The notes below the pieces were generated by a model. That model was not told the DNA's origin and made no database searches. It saw only the letters and a program-made list of their open reading frames with translations. A DNA stretch of 64,000 bases from Lepeophtheirus salmonis (Eukaryota; Arthropoda; Copepoda; Siphonostomatoida; Caligidae): the NCBI RefSeq assembly GCF_016086655.4, contig NC_052138.2, forward strand, positions 31,631,403 through 31,695,402, in the 5' to 3' direction. Position numbers and translations under genes: made by a program. This document shows positions 34,870 through 47,200 of the stretch, one piece after another (position 1 is the stretch's first letter; the number at the start of each line of letters is the position of its first letter).

Positions 34870-36369
34870 TATTGAATTCCACTCCAATACCAAAACTTCA
34901 GAGCTACGTTTCTGTGAATCAACATATGGTCAACCAAGTTATATATGGAAACAACTGAGCAACTGAATCTAAGTATCCAAAGTAGTTTGGCGTCTCAAGC
35001 CCATGTACAAATTTACAAAGGGCATGACACTTTGACCCTCAATATCAAATATATATATTTGATATGTAGTAAAACTCGGTTAAGGTGTAAACGCTAAAGA
35101 TAGAGATTCGTTTATAGTGAACATTTATATAAGTCCCGAATTAGTAATTCTATGCAGTTCTTTGCTATAACGGTTGCAGGTTCTTAACAGATCATGACCT
35201 AAATTTTCATCGGCTCTGATCCGGTTCCTAGATTAGGAAAGAGATCCGATTCTTTCTTACCCTATGTTATGTATAAAAAAAAGTACTTGTGTAATACCTG
35301 GGACAAGCAGAAATGGGTAGAAGTAGGATTGCCTCTATTGTTATAGGCGAGTTAGGGTAGCATCCTCAGAGGATGGCAATACATGTTTAACTTTTAGGAG
35401 GTAAATTTTATATTTTGCCCTTGTTATGGGTCGCCACTCGGTAAAGGGTGTTTGAGATGGTTCCCTCTGGTTTTTAGTGTGCAAGGTGTTCTTTTTCTGT
35501 ACGACCTATTAAAAATATCCAAAGGCCCCAAAAAGAGGAAAAGTATAACTTATTTACCACTACTTTAAGTCTGAAGGAAGGAAAGAGAACGATCACACAT
35601 TTGACGAATGATGATCCTTCATTGTTTTTAGTTGGTCAGTTGAAATTCAAGGGTCAGGACCTGATTCATTTATTTTGTTTGAAAAAAGGCTCACAAATAA
35701 ACCCCTTTTCTCAGTTTAGCAGCTCGCAGACCAGTTCGGACCCGTAATCTGTAACATCACTAATACATATATAAATTGAAACCATTTACATATTGTTTTA
35801 AATATTTTGGAGAGAAACGTGATCTGGAATTACTCATATTGATAAGTATTGTTTATGAAAATGAGATAAGAAATTATTCCAAAAATATTACTATCAGAGT
35901 ATATGCTCTTCAGTGTTACGTTATTCCAGGTTTAGTTTGTTACATAAAGTAAAAATACCTTTATTTGTGACCCTTCATTAATTAAATAATACTTAAATTA
36001 CTATCTAAGAATATCAAAGTTTGGTATGAAGTATACACATTCAACAAGATCAATGAAGATGATCCCCACTTAAAGTAGTAATTGCTTTCATTTCTAAGAC
36101 TATTTTTTTCATTACCAGAGGAAAGGGTTTGATTGATACCTTCTTCTTCATATGGGTTAGAGTTTATCTATTTGTATTTCATTTTTGTTTGTAGTATTAA
36201 TAAACACATAATACCGTTTGGACTTGTAAGTCAAGCATAACACTGAATCTATAAGATTACATTACAAAGGACAAGTGTTGTGATCAAGATTGGAGATTGA
36301 GCGGATAATGAACAGGGAAAATTTTTGAACGACATTCCTATTTATGGTTCTCGAAAAACATATTTTACC
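34870..36369. other. AT-rich gene-free stretch with a 24-bp palindrome
   Basis: A perfect palindrome with half-site ATATCAAATATA lies at 35042-35065. No gene or defined element is otherwise supported. Confidence 0.45.
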
Positions 36370-36921
36370 CAGAGATGGGGAAGTTAACTTATCTTTTTAA
36401 CTAGTTGAGTTAAAGTTAATTTCGATTTATATAAAAATTAGCTAGTGAAGATAAAGTTAATTTTGAATGTTAAAAAATAACTATTTGAGTTTAAGTCAAT
36501 TGAAAGATTTATCAAGGCTACATAATAAAGATTATTCTGTCCGTCCGTCTGGCTGGGATATTCTCTATTTCCAATAGATCCATCAAGAAAAAAATGAAAA
36601 TTCAAACTCAAAACAACTTCTGTTTTGAAGCGAAAAAGCAATTGCTTCGTATGATAACTGCCGGAGGAGGCTTATGTGGAATAAAACACGTTTAACGACG
36701 TGTCTGCGGATTTTCACTTAAACTTTACCTTGGCCAAGTTAAGTTAAAGTTAAGATAGTGTAGTTGGAAAAAATTAACTTGTTCAGTTAAAAGTTCATAA
36801 GTAAAAAATGAAGTAGTTAATTTATAGTTAAAATAATGCTATTTAAATAATCAAGTACTTAAGTTAAAAACTGATTAACTTATTTAAGTTAAGTTAAACT
36901 ACATTAACTTGCACAACTCTG
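36370..36921. mobile_element. hAT-type non-autonomous element with 8-bp target duplication
   Basis: The element starts CAGAGATGGGGAAGTTAACT and ends AGTTAACTTGCACAACTCTG, the complementary pattern. It is flanked on both sides by the identical octamer ATTTTACC (36362-36369 and 36922-36929). An 8-bp duplication with CAGRG-type ends is diagnostic of the hAT superfamily. The 552-bp body is AT-rich, full of AGTTAA motifs, and has no transposase. Confidence 0.9.
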
Positions 36922-36926
36922 ATTTT

Positions 36927-37045
36927 ACCCCAGGACCAAAAATAAAATTAAGGGCGAAACGACGACAACATCAACAATTTTTGTCTAAATTTAGTTGGTT
37001 AAAATAATACCTTTTTGTCCACTAGGGACACTGAGAGTATCAATA
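36927..37045 (+). repeat. Dispersed repeat family B, copy 1
   Basis: AGGACCAAAA, ATTTTTGTCTAAATTTAGTT and a CTAG..GAGAGTAT tail parallels the copy at 38565-38690 in the same orientation. The hAT element at 36370 sits at its edge. Confidence 0.6.
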
Positions 37046-38564
37046 ATTATTATATTACTAACTATGGAGCCTCCATGAATTTATCCTTACCCAGATGTAT
37101 TCTCTGAAGGGAAGAAAAAATGTCATATATCAAGCGAAAAAATAACAAAGGAACGTCATCTGTAGTATCTCAAAAGTGACATGTCGAAAGGACTTTTTTT
37201 TCGTTGCCAACTAAAATTAGGCAAAATCTGATCGCGTTGTTGCATTTTCGCTTAAAAAAATAAACTGATAGAAATTAACGAATATGAATTAAAGGTTAAG
37301 CAGAATTAAATTAATGAATGAGTTTCTGAACTCAATTTTTTCGTAAAATAACGTGAATAGAAAAAAGTAGGTCCAAGTTGATGACCCCTAACCCGAGACT
37401 AGAAAAACAAAATACCATTAGACACAGGGTTACAAAACAAAAATATACATAGTATTTGATTATCAGTTGTCGATTTTTTCTGCTTCTTTTCTCTTTATAA
37501 GTGTTCTGAACGTTGATTGTTTCAATTGAAATTATCTCTTGTTAAGCTGTGGACAATTCCCAATAATTATTGAGCAATAATTCCATAGTTGGGAAGAATT
37601 GACCAAAATTTACAAGCTACCAACTAATTTTTGGCCTTTTTTCAAGTTTATTTTCAGAGGAAAGGTTGTGTGATACAATACACCGCCGGATGAAAATCGA
37701 GACTGAGATAAATGAAAGAATATATTTTTAGTCAGAAAATAAAAATTTAATCTTGTTGCTTTGGTTTTGACGCCATGGCCGATACTTTCAAGGCTTTGAG
37801 GAGTCATGACAATGATTAGACTATCAAATACTGGGCAACTTGCACCATAAATGGCAACATAAAAATTGATATTGCAGTTAAGGTACCATTAACTATGTTA
37901 TGAAATTGGTAGCAAAAGTGGTGTATTGTTTTTAACTTTCTAGAAAAAGATCTTAAGCCTCAATATCACTATACAAGCCAATTAATATATCAAAAAAAAG
38001 GAGGAAAGTGTACCAACTGGCCTCATATACACCATACATTCTGGGTACATATGAAAATAAAATAAACAATTGGATATGAGATGATTTTTTACAGTATTAA
38101 TAACTTTTTGAAATGGGCTAGGGTTAAAAATCCAAGTTCAATTCTTGTTTTAATAAAATCAATAGTCAATCCTAGTTGTGTAAACGACATATGTAAATGA
38201 TATTGATAACATTGTAACAGAAATTGATTGATATCATAAGTAACTTCAATTAGTCATAATAATATGTCCCTTAGTTTAAATTTAGATTGACTTGTGGCAA
38301 AAAATATAAATGACTCATGAGTCATGACATCTCTTCCAGCCACATAACATATAGTGGTTATTTTTTATCATGTCCTTAGAAATAAAAACCTCAATGTTTG
38401 TCTATGAATGGTTAAAATGAGATTGTTAAATATAATTTATACAAACTTGGATATTGAGGAAAAACTGAGTGCTGTTTATGTTTTCCGTTCACTTTTGAAT
38501 GCCTGAAATCTTAGAACAGCATTCATTTTTTCCTTCCTTTTTTATTGTTCTCCAAAGACACATT
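37046..38564. other. Gene-free stretch
   Basis: AT-rich; no supported gene or element. Confidence 0.4.
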
Positions 38565-38690
38565 TTTAATCGAGGACCAAAGCTCAAAACAAATGGTGGA
38601 ACGAAAATTACTTGATTATTTTTTGTCTAAATTTAGTTGGCTTCAAGAATACTTTTTTATCCGCTAGAAGTGCTTAGAGTATTATGTATT
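38565..38690 (+). repeat. Dispersed repeat family B, copy 2
   Basis: GAGGACCAAAG, then TTTTTTGTCTAAATTTAGTT and CTAGAAGTGCTTAGAGTATT, matching copy 1 at 36927-37045. Confidence 0.6.
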
Positions 38691-40122
38691 TGTGTACAGA
38701 CACTTTGCCGAAATCTTTATTACCGAAAGCCACTTCGCCGAAAACAATCATATTTATATATATTTATGATGCTTCATACCGCAATTCTATGTAATTATTC
38801 ATGTAACTCCAATTTGCAAGGATAAAATATTTTTTTTTTTTACGAATTGAATGATTAATAATTGATTCATTTCATTATGAGGACAAACAAAAATCATCAT
38901 AACCGCCCAATAAATAAGTTAAAAGTAGAAAAAAAAATATATATATGAAGGAGTCAATCAATCAATGATTGAAATTCAATTGACAATGTGAATAAATCAA
39001 TCGTTTGAATCAAATATGTTGGAGCTCTGATGTACCTGGCTCAGTCTTGATTGACACTCTTCTATCTTTTGGCCATCTCTGAATCTATAATAATTGTTGT
39101 TCTGTTTTAAAAAAATGACCAGGGAAATGAAGAATTAGTTTTTAGTGTGAGTAGGGTCAAGGGCAAAATACATATATGGGGCCCTTCTTTAAATATAATT
39201 TATTTTTTAAAGAAATACCTTTCTCATTTAATGAATGGTATGCATATTTCATCGAAAGACGTTTTGTTAAAAAAAATTTAGAATGAACTTTATTTATTTT
39301 AGGAGAGTACTATCCATTTCTTTCGAAAAGTTTTATCATTGTAAATTTTTGAATGTGCCCCCCTATGCCCATCCCTTTTAAACCCAGCCTTGAATGGATG
39401 AAGCAGGAATAAAGTGTGAACGATTCAAGCCTGAATATATGAATAGAGCATCGACTTATCTCTAAAATCATTAATAATTGCATCCTCTGTCTGATAACTG
39501 ATATAAAATCTCCTCCACACTAACTACAATAAATATGAATGAATACTATGAAAAATTCATAGATGCGGAATTCCTCAAGAAAAATCACATGTCTCTTATA
39601 ATGCTAGGAAGTTTGTATATTACGCATAAAGGCTTCATTATACAAAATAAGTGTTTAACATACTCCTCACATGACCCAAGTATTTCCAACCTTTCCTTTA
39701 TTTAGAAACAAAGCATTAGAGCCAGCCTTATAGTATATGTATGATATATTTAATTGGGTATTTTAATATTGACATGTACCAATATATAATTTTTTTAATA
39801 TATATAATGTTAACACTCAAAAATTTGTTTAACTAGCTTTGTCTCTATCAATATTTTAGTTAAACCTAGTTCCAAATACGACTGAATATGTATTTTCATT
39901 TACTATGTATAATACATAATAATCAATTTTGCTTAAATCACCTTAAAAAACACACATTAGACTATGGAACCAGAGTCGGTTTGAAGTGTGGAGTAAAGAT
40001 GATTAAAATAATAAAAATTGCATAGTAAAATGGCAGGATACAGAATGCGAGGGTGCTCAAAATAACCAAGCGAGGAAAGAAGAGGAAAGAAAACTTGAAT
40101 GCATTGCATCGATATTATATAT
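38691..40122. other. Gene-free stretch
   Basis: AT-rich sequence without recognisable coding content. Confidence 0.4.
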
Positions 40123-40517
40123 TATGTTGTGTACAAGTTGCGATTTTGTACAAGTTGTAACTTGTATAAACAAATTGTAAAAGTTACAGCCCGAAAATGC
40201 GATAAATAATTTTAAATGAAAGATTTACAGTACTTGGTATTAGAATAACGCAGAAATTGAACATTCCATAGATTATGAATATACTAATGGGTCATTTTTG
40301 ACTACTTTATTACAAATTACTCAAATAGAAGTATTCTGTGGAACATATAACAGTTCAAATGACCAGAGTTATATAACTGAATCATCTGAATAGATACAAT
40401 GAAATGATCCATGGTAATTAGAATGACCCATGTTGCAATTAAATAACGCATTTTAAGACGAAGAATTAGCTACTTGTACGATGTGTTGTATACAAGTTGC
40501 AACTTGTACACAACATA
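40123..40517. mobile_element. MITE with 19-bp perfect TIRs
   Basis: TATGTTGTGTACAAGTTGC at 40123-40141 is matched exactly, in reverse complement, at 40499-40517. Extra copies of GTACAAGTTG lie inside both ends, in inverted arrangement. The 395-bp element has no coding capacity and sits about 360 bp upstream of the PICALM start codon. Confidence 0.85.
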
Positions 40518-40878
40518 TATATTTATTTAGGTAGGTAGTGTAAGTGGTGTAGTGACAACAGACACGGGAAACATAAAATCTTGTTCCTTTAAATTTTACT
40601 GAGTGGTTCTCTAACTTGGAGTGGAAGGAAGCAGAAGTAAAGCTAGAAAGAGAAAGAAAGAGTGAGAGAGAGAGAGAGAAAGAAGGGAGTGAGTGAGTGA
40701 GTAAAGCAGGCTAGAAGAGGAGAAAAAGGAGGAGGAGCCGAGAAGGGGAAAAGAGATAGAAATAAAGAGAGACAGAGATATGAAGGAACAGAGATAGAAA
40801 CTGTCGACCTAGTGAGTGGAGTAGCTGGAGACAGACAGTACTTGACAGGTTCCTGGGAGAGGATTCAATATAGTAATC
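40518..40878 (+). promoter_or_regulatory. PICALM 5' region with a long GA-rich purine tract
   Basis: From about 40640 to 40805 the plus strand is almost pure purine, with (GA)n, GTGA and GGA repeats. This is unlike the surrounding AT-rich DNA. Such tracts bind GAGA-type factors in arthropod promoters; here the tract probably lies in the promoter or 5' UTR of PICALM. No TATA box is apparent. Confidence 0.5.
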
Positions 40879-43800
40879 ATGGCCATCAACGGTCAGACCT
40901 TCAATGACCGGATTTTAGCGGCTCGTCATTCTCTCGCTGGTCAAGGTTTAGCCAAGTCTGTCTGCAAGGCAACCACGGAAGAGCTCATTGGCCCCAAAAA
41001 GAAGCATTTGGATTGTAAGTGCCTATTCCTTTTTGTTGGAGTGACTATCTTACGAGGTTTCCTTTTGTTTTGCAGATCTGCTTCATTGCACAGAAGAGCC
41101 GAATGTATCCATTCCCCAATTGGCCAATCTGCTCATTGAGCGTACTCAGAGCACGAACTGGATCGTTGTTTTCAAGGGTCTCGTTACGATCCATCATATG
41201 ATGTGTTATGGAAATGAAAGGTTTGTTCAATACCTCGCCTCATCCAACACCAATTTCCAACTGAGTAGCTTCCTTGACAAAAGTGGAGTACAAGGTAATG
41301 GGGACGAAGCTCCCTCAACATACCCCTCAATTCTTCCCCACTTGTATTTTCATGAAATGATTCCTTTTTCTAAAATCAGCAGAGGTGCCCAACCTGATAC
41401 TAACTTCACCTTATCGCTAATTGCTCAACTAAGAAAAAATTAGTAGATTGAGAGATTAGCGGAGTGCCCAAATTGTAAGAGCACTAATCCCATTACTACT
41501 TCTTACTTGCTTTGAGATCTACTGGTTTTTCAAGATTTGATATTTGAGTCTAGAGTTTCAGTCACGCTTTGAGTTAATCCTTAATGGGCAAGACACATCT
41601 CTGTTTCCAGCTGAAATTTCATAATTCCTCTCTTGTTAGGAACTTCTGACTAAGAAAAATTCTGTAGTAGTCCGCGATTTATTTGACAGACCTTTGAATT
41701 TAAATAATTTAGTTAGTGGATTAACGTTAGTGGAACCTACAAAATTAGGGGATTAGCGTTTAGCAGGCTAAAAATTGGCGGGTATCCATCCACCTCTAAA
41801 TATCAGTAATTCTTAAGAGGATTTTAAAAAAATGTGTGAAATCAGTTATTTTTATTTAAAAATTTAAATTTTGATAGATCGTGTACAAAGTGCTTTAGTA
41901 CAAGCAGTCTCCTTGGATCCTCGTATTAAAAATCATATGGATCATATGAAAAATTTAGGTATATAGTGGTGTGATTTGAATTGCTCATGAACTAACTTTT
42001 TTTATTTGCTACTAATTCTCACATTATTGTGATTTGATTTTGATTGTTTTTTTTTGGTTTTTGTTTTCTAATTTTATTTTTTGTAATTAAATTTGCTTCC
42101 TAATGCGATACTAACAACATAGGAGGGACCGTTCGAGGTAAGATTTTTTTCTTCTTTAAATTATAAATGTATTAATTTGTGGATTTTTTATTGAACCATT
42201 CATTTTAGGCTACGATATGTCACCATTCATTCGACGCTATGCAAAATACTTGAATGAAAAAGCTGTTTCCTATCGAAACGTGGCCTTTGATTTTTGCAAA
42301 GTGAAGCGCGGGTAAGTGATTTAAATCTATTGAAATGTAATAAAAGGATCAAGCAATGCTTTTTCTATTTTAGGAAAGAAGGCGGAACCTTACGCACTAT
42401 GAGCATTGAAAAATTATTTAAAACCGTTCCTTCCCTTCAAACTCAAATCGACGCTCTTGCAGATTTTGAAGTTTCAACAAATGATCTGAATAATGGAGTA
42501 ATCAACTCAGCTTTTATGCTACTTTTTAGAGATCTGATCCGGCTTTTTGCTTGCTATAATGATGGTATTATTAATTTGTTAGAGAAATACTTTGAAATGA
42601 ATAAGAAAAATGCTCGAGAGGCCTTGGAAATCTACAAAAAGTTTTTAGTTCGCATGGATCGAGTATCTGAATTTCTTAAAGTTGCTGAGGTATTCATTTC
42701 TTTATAGATCTTTAGAAAAATCATTTTTTAGTAAAAGTTTATTCTCTCTCAAGAGATGTTTTTTATATGTATGTGATCTAAATATGCTTGTTTTCTTTTT
42801 ATTTTAATGCTGCAATTTAAAGAAATTTGGAATCGACAAAAATGATATACCAGATCTAGCTGGGGTAAGATTTTATGTTTTATTTTCTCTTTGTAGGTTG
42901 TAGGCCTTGATACTGGAGATGTATCAGATTTCGCCAAGGTACTTGCACTCCAAAACAGTTAATATGGCAATAATATCTCTAATATTATTATCTATTCATT
43001 TATTTTGTTTTTAATTATGTGTTTTATTTTATTTTTGTCATTCTAGGCACCAAGTAGTCTCTTAGAAGCTCTCGAATCTCACTTAGCCAACTTAGAAGGA
43101 CGTAAACCTGGATCAACAGTTACCACACCAACTGAAAGGTGACAAAATATATATTCTAAGATTGTATTCCTTCTAAATTTTTCATTTTAAATGTTTTTTT
43201 TTTTGTAGTTCAACTTATAAATCAAATAAAGTTGATGAAAAACTTCAAGAGCAATTGATTGCCGAGGAAGAACAAGCAATGGCAAAATATAAAGTAATAT
43301 TTGTTATATTTCCTTGTAAAACATTTTCTTTATCTCTATACAACATTTGTTCAAGCAGCATCGAGCTACGAATCCATTTGCAGCTGTAACTGACGATTCA
43401 GTTACAACTGCTACAAATAACGGTAGTAATGAGACACCAAATATACTTGATTTATTTGGATGCAGTGCTCCTCCAACGACAAATGGAAGTTCACTCAAGT
43501 CATCTGATGACTTACTACAATTAAGTGGAGGAAATCCATTTGCTTCTGTTGTTAATAGTGCTCCACAAATTCCAGCTACGAATGTTCAATCTACTTATAA
43601 TAATTCACCATTCACGACTACTCCCTTCGGAAATGATATGAACAATACTAATGGTTTGTTTTCTGCCCATTTATATTTTGTTTCCTTCATTTTTTTTTTT
43701 TTAAGTTTTCTTTATTTTATTTTGTTTAATTTCTTTACGGTTATTAGGTAATTTTTTCCATAATAATCCTTTGCCCTCAGCAAATACAGTTGCACCTCAA

Positions 43801-44230
43801 TTCGGTGTCAATCATGCATTTCCAAATAACTTTTCAAATGGCTTAGGATCAAACAACTCTACGTTTTTTTCTAATCAACGCAACACAGGTTATTTATTAT
43901 TTTATTTTTTTAATATGATTTTTTTCCCATTCATTTGCCTAGTTAGTTATACTTTTAATTTGTGTTTGTAATATCTGAGAGACCTATACTCATTTTGCTT
44001 ATTTTACTACGTTCTAAAACGTCTATTTTCATATTTCAGAAGTTGGAGCTAGTTTTTTTGGAGATATTTTGCAGCCTCAAGGTACAGGAACTTCTGCTCC
44101 AGTTGCTCCGATAAAAGCTGGACCAAGTCCGACTACTACTACTACTTCTAAAGTCATAACGGGAGATTTGGATGCCTCTCTGGCCAATCTTACATCAAAT
44201 CTTAATCTTGGCTCAGGACCCGTTAAGTAA
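40879..44230 (+). CDS. PICALM: Phosphatidylinositol-binding clathrin assembly protein (PICALM/AP180)
   Basis: Core exons: 40879-41014, 41076-41294, 42209-42311, 42374-42689, one of 42823-42864 or 42897-42938, 43047-43138, 43209-43293, 43359-43653, 43748-43888 and 44040-44230. Joined in phase they give about 539 residues. The ANTH domain (1 to about 285) has the PIP2-binding motif GPKKKH at 38-43, NERFVQYLASSN, GYDMSPFIRRYAKYLNEKAV and RDLIRLFACYNDGIINLLEK. It recruits clathrin and AP2 to PIP2-rich membrane in endocytosis. The unstructured C-terminal half carries two NPF motifs (336-338 and 390-392, EH-domain ligands), DLF and DLL clathrin/AP2 motifs, and the conserved GDLDASLANLTSNL. The stop TAA overlaps a good donor (AA/GTAAGA), so a longer tail is possible. 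Two extra in-frame exons and a mutually exclusive pair are listed separately. Confidence 0.94.
41380..41798. mobile_element. hAT-type MITE in a PICALM intron
   Basis: The ends CAGAGGTG and CACCTCTA are near-perfect inverted repeats. The flanking octamers AAAATCAG (41372-41379) and AATATCAG (41799-41806) agree at 7 of 8 positions, as expected for an aged hAT insertion. The body shows no ORF of note. Confidence 0.6.
41878..41958 (+). other. PICALM: PICALM candidate cassette exon, 81 nt
   Basis: Preceded by TTTTGATAG and followed by GTATAT, this open segment has phase 1 at both ends. It would insert 27 residues beginning DRVQSALVQAVSLDPRIKNH right before GYDMSPF of the ANTH domain. The amino acids look coding (balanced amphipathic helix) and no stop occurs. 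Inclusion is inferred, not proven. Confidence 0.65.
42123..42137 (+). other. PICALM: PICALM candidate microexon, 15 nt
   Basis: GAGGGACCGTTCGAG lies between CATAG and GTAAGA, in phase 1. It adds five residues (G-G-T-V-R with the split codon), either alone or after the 81-nt exon, keeping the frame into GYDMSPF. Confidence 0.6.
42823..42864 (+). other. PICALM: PICALM alternative exon 5a, 42 nt
   Basis: AAAG before and GTAAGA after; encodes KFGIDKNDIPDLAG. This aligns with the VGIDRGDIPDLSQ segment known in vertebrate PICALM. Phase 0 at both ends. It is separated from exon 5b by only 32 nt. Confidence 0.8.
42897..42938 (+). other. PICALM: PICALM alternative exon 5b, 42 nt
   Basis: TTGTAG before and GTACTT after; encodes VVGLDTGDVSDFAK, homologous residue by residue to exon 5a and placed in the same slot between AE and APSSLLEALE. 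Same length and phase as 5a. Confidence 0.8.
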
Positions 44231-47200
44231 GAATATTTTCATTCCATTGAATTCCTTAAATATTTCCTTCTAATTTTCATTTCAAGCTGACGTGGACTAT
44301 AAATATGCAAATAATATTAAAATAAGGGATTTTTGACTAAGTATTTAATACTAAATAATATTGAATTTGATTTATTTCCCTCCTATTGCAGTAAAAAAAA
44401 AAATTATGAATCTACCCCAGAGTATAAAATATGCATTCAATGTTGAACTTTATTTAAATTAAAAAATACATAACATGTTCATTTAATTCCTTATTAGTTT
44501 TCGGGATTCGGTTCAGATAAAAAAATAACACTAAATCCACAATTTTTTTTTTGGTTTGTTGATTTATGCTTACACATATATTTTTCCCAGTTATAATTAT
44601 AAATAAACTTAATATTAACTCGGTATGCATAAGTGTATATGGTTCTATGGTACTTTTGTGTCACATTTTTTTTCCTGAAGCGTATTTGTAAATTGTTGAA
44701 GTTTATTTGTATTAAATATACTATATAATATAATCGTTAAAAATTATACAATTTTGCTCAATCATTTAAAAAAAATGTAATTTGATAATGATGATCTATT
44801 TTCAACAACATCAAGTGCTCATAATCAAATTAAAAGGCGCAATGAAGCACATGAGTTTGTGTTTTTATAAATATCAAAATTCTTCGCTTGATTACATGCC
44901 TAAAAAAATGTTACATTATTTCTTGTTAGAATAATAATCATTTGCCATTATCCCTCAATGCTTCTTGAGTAATAAGGAAAAACCCTGAGCCCATTTAGGA
45001 ATGGTCAAGCCATTCCGAATTCGTTTATTTCTAAAATGACTGGTGATATAGAACGTTTTCACTGACGTCATCAATTGCATCATACTTGAAGGTCACGCCG
45101 TTTTTGGGGCCTAATAGTTGATATTTTTACTAAATAAAATGAACTAATTTCCAGTAAATGAAACTTCATTAAATTGTTTAAAGAATAATAATAATTATAA
45201 TAAAGACTAAAAACCTGCAATGTATACTATTATGATACACAGTTATATTTGAATTAAATCAATGTAATATGTACTGGAAATCCCTAAAAATGGATAGATT
45301 AGCCTTTTTTTTATTTATTGATTAGGGACACATGAAAAATAGGAGAGTTAGAGAAAAATATCTTAGTCTATAGTCTACAATATGGAAATAAGGTTGAATA
45401 ATCATGTAATCAGGTATATGGAGTCAGTACAGAAAAACAAACAATTTTTTAATAATATATTTTATAGCCTGTATAAGTATTAATGAGTCATTTGAGTCTA
45501 GATACTATAAATATAGATTTCATTTATAGCAATAGGTAGTTATATTTTGTCAATAATTGTGCCCGGTATAAAGAAAATATTTTGAATTGAAGATATTTAA
45601 GAAGGTGAATAACAAAAGAAATGAATCAAAATCTATTTTTTGCTAATACATTCACAAGTTTCTGAACATAATTTATGGACTTGTAACCAAGGAACGACCT
45701 CTCACTCCAACGTTACTCTTTACTCTGATAACATTGACTATTCACAAGACTAAGTAATCAACTAGCATGGCTAGTGGCTATGCTCTACCCAACATAATAA
45801 TTTAGACTTTAGAGTTGTTTGGGAATTGTGATTTATTTGTTACTATAGAGCACGTTTAAAATTTGTGAAATAAACTTATAAATGAGTTCACTTTCAATTT
45901 TCATAAATCTATGGTACTTAATACCATTTATATGAAGAAAAAAACAACAACTTATGAACAATCAATATAAGCCTTGGATTATAAATGAGTTTTATTTACA
46001 TAAGTTATAATAATTATTGTAACCGGAGTGGGAGTCTGTACAAATTTTCCGACTCCGCAGTCATGTATGCAATAACATACTTTTAATATGTAGATATTAG
46101 GGTCTGATATATAATAAAATAAGGTAATAGCAGGATACATTTTCATAGTAAGTAAGGTTTGAACATCCAATATTTGCCTATTTTCCTCAATAAGATTGAA
46201 AACAGGATTTTCCTTCCCCACCAATGCCGTCATCAACAATGCTGACGTCACATGAAAACGCTAGATATAGTCTGTCATGGCCTAATAACTTAATAATATT
46301 ATCATGTACCTATGTATGTAGACAGATGTAAACATATCCCCATCCTTCATTAATATAAATATCTTACCTAAGTGGTAATAGGCAGATTACACGCAGACAA
46401 ACAAGTGTGACAGAGTGATTTGTGTAGAGTTCAGGAAGAACAAAAATAACTTTGTAATTGGTAAATAATGTGAGAAAACTTGTTTCTATGACTTTTTAGT
46501 TGCTCATACTTTTTTCAAAGTAGGTCCTTGAACTTTTATCAAAAGTTAATGTAATGCTATAAAACTTAGAAGCTATTGACTGACGGTGATACCGAACTAA
46601 CTCTTTCGTGTATCTCATGTATATTATATATTCTAATACTACTATTCTCATTTTTATTTTTAGAAAGATGACCTCGATCCGCAATTAATCTAAATTTTTA
46701 GGAAACACGCCTCTTCTTCCTTGTTGTATGTTATGCGCATTATATACTCTCCTCATTTTGTTGTAAGTTAACTACATATTGATACATTGTAAGAGGATAT
46801 CCCTTATATTGATTCTTAATTTTTCTCTCATTTCAGAAATATCTCTCTTTAAATAAATAAATACAACAATCAAAAACTGCATCCACAATATAATCGATGT
46901 GTGCTGCTACAGATAGGATTTTTTAATTCGATTTATATTTAAAAAAATACTGCGAATGAGGATCATATAAAAAAATATATATACATATAATTAGATCAAA
47001 CAAAAATAAAATACATATTTCAGTAAATGTATTATTAATCTTTTCTACGAAAGGTCTTTGTCACATTGAAAGGCATAAACAAGATGATGTGAAAATTCAC
47101 GTTCCTAAAACTTTTTTTTTATTAATTTTTTCTTCAAAATCAATTTTATCGTTTTTTTTTCTCTCTTCAAAAATAAACATTCCAACAAAAGATCTGACGC

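Noticed and set aside
44795..44870. Short coding-like run FDNDDLFSTTSSAHNQIKRR
   Set aside because: Considered as an extra PICALM exon, but there is no acceptor before it and no start codon; left uncalled.
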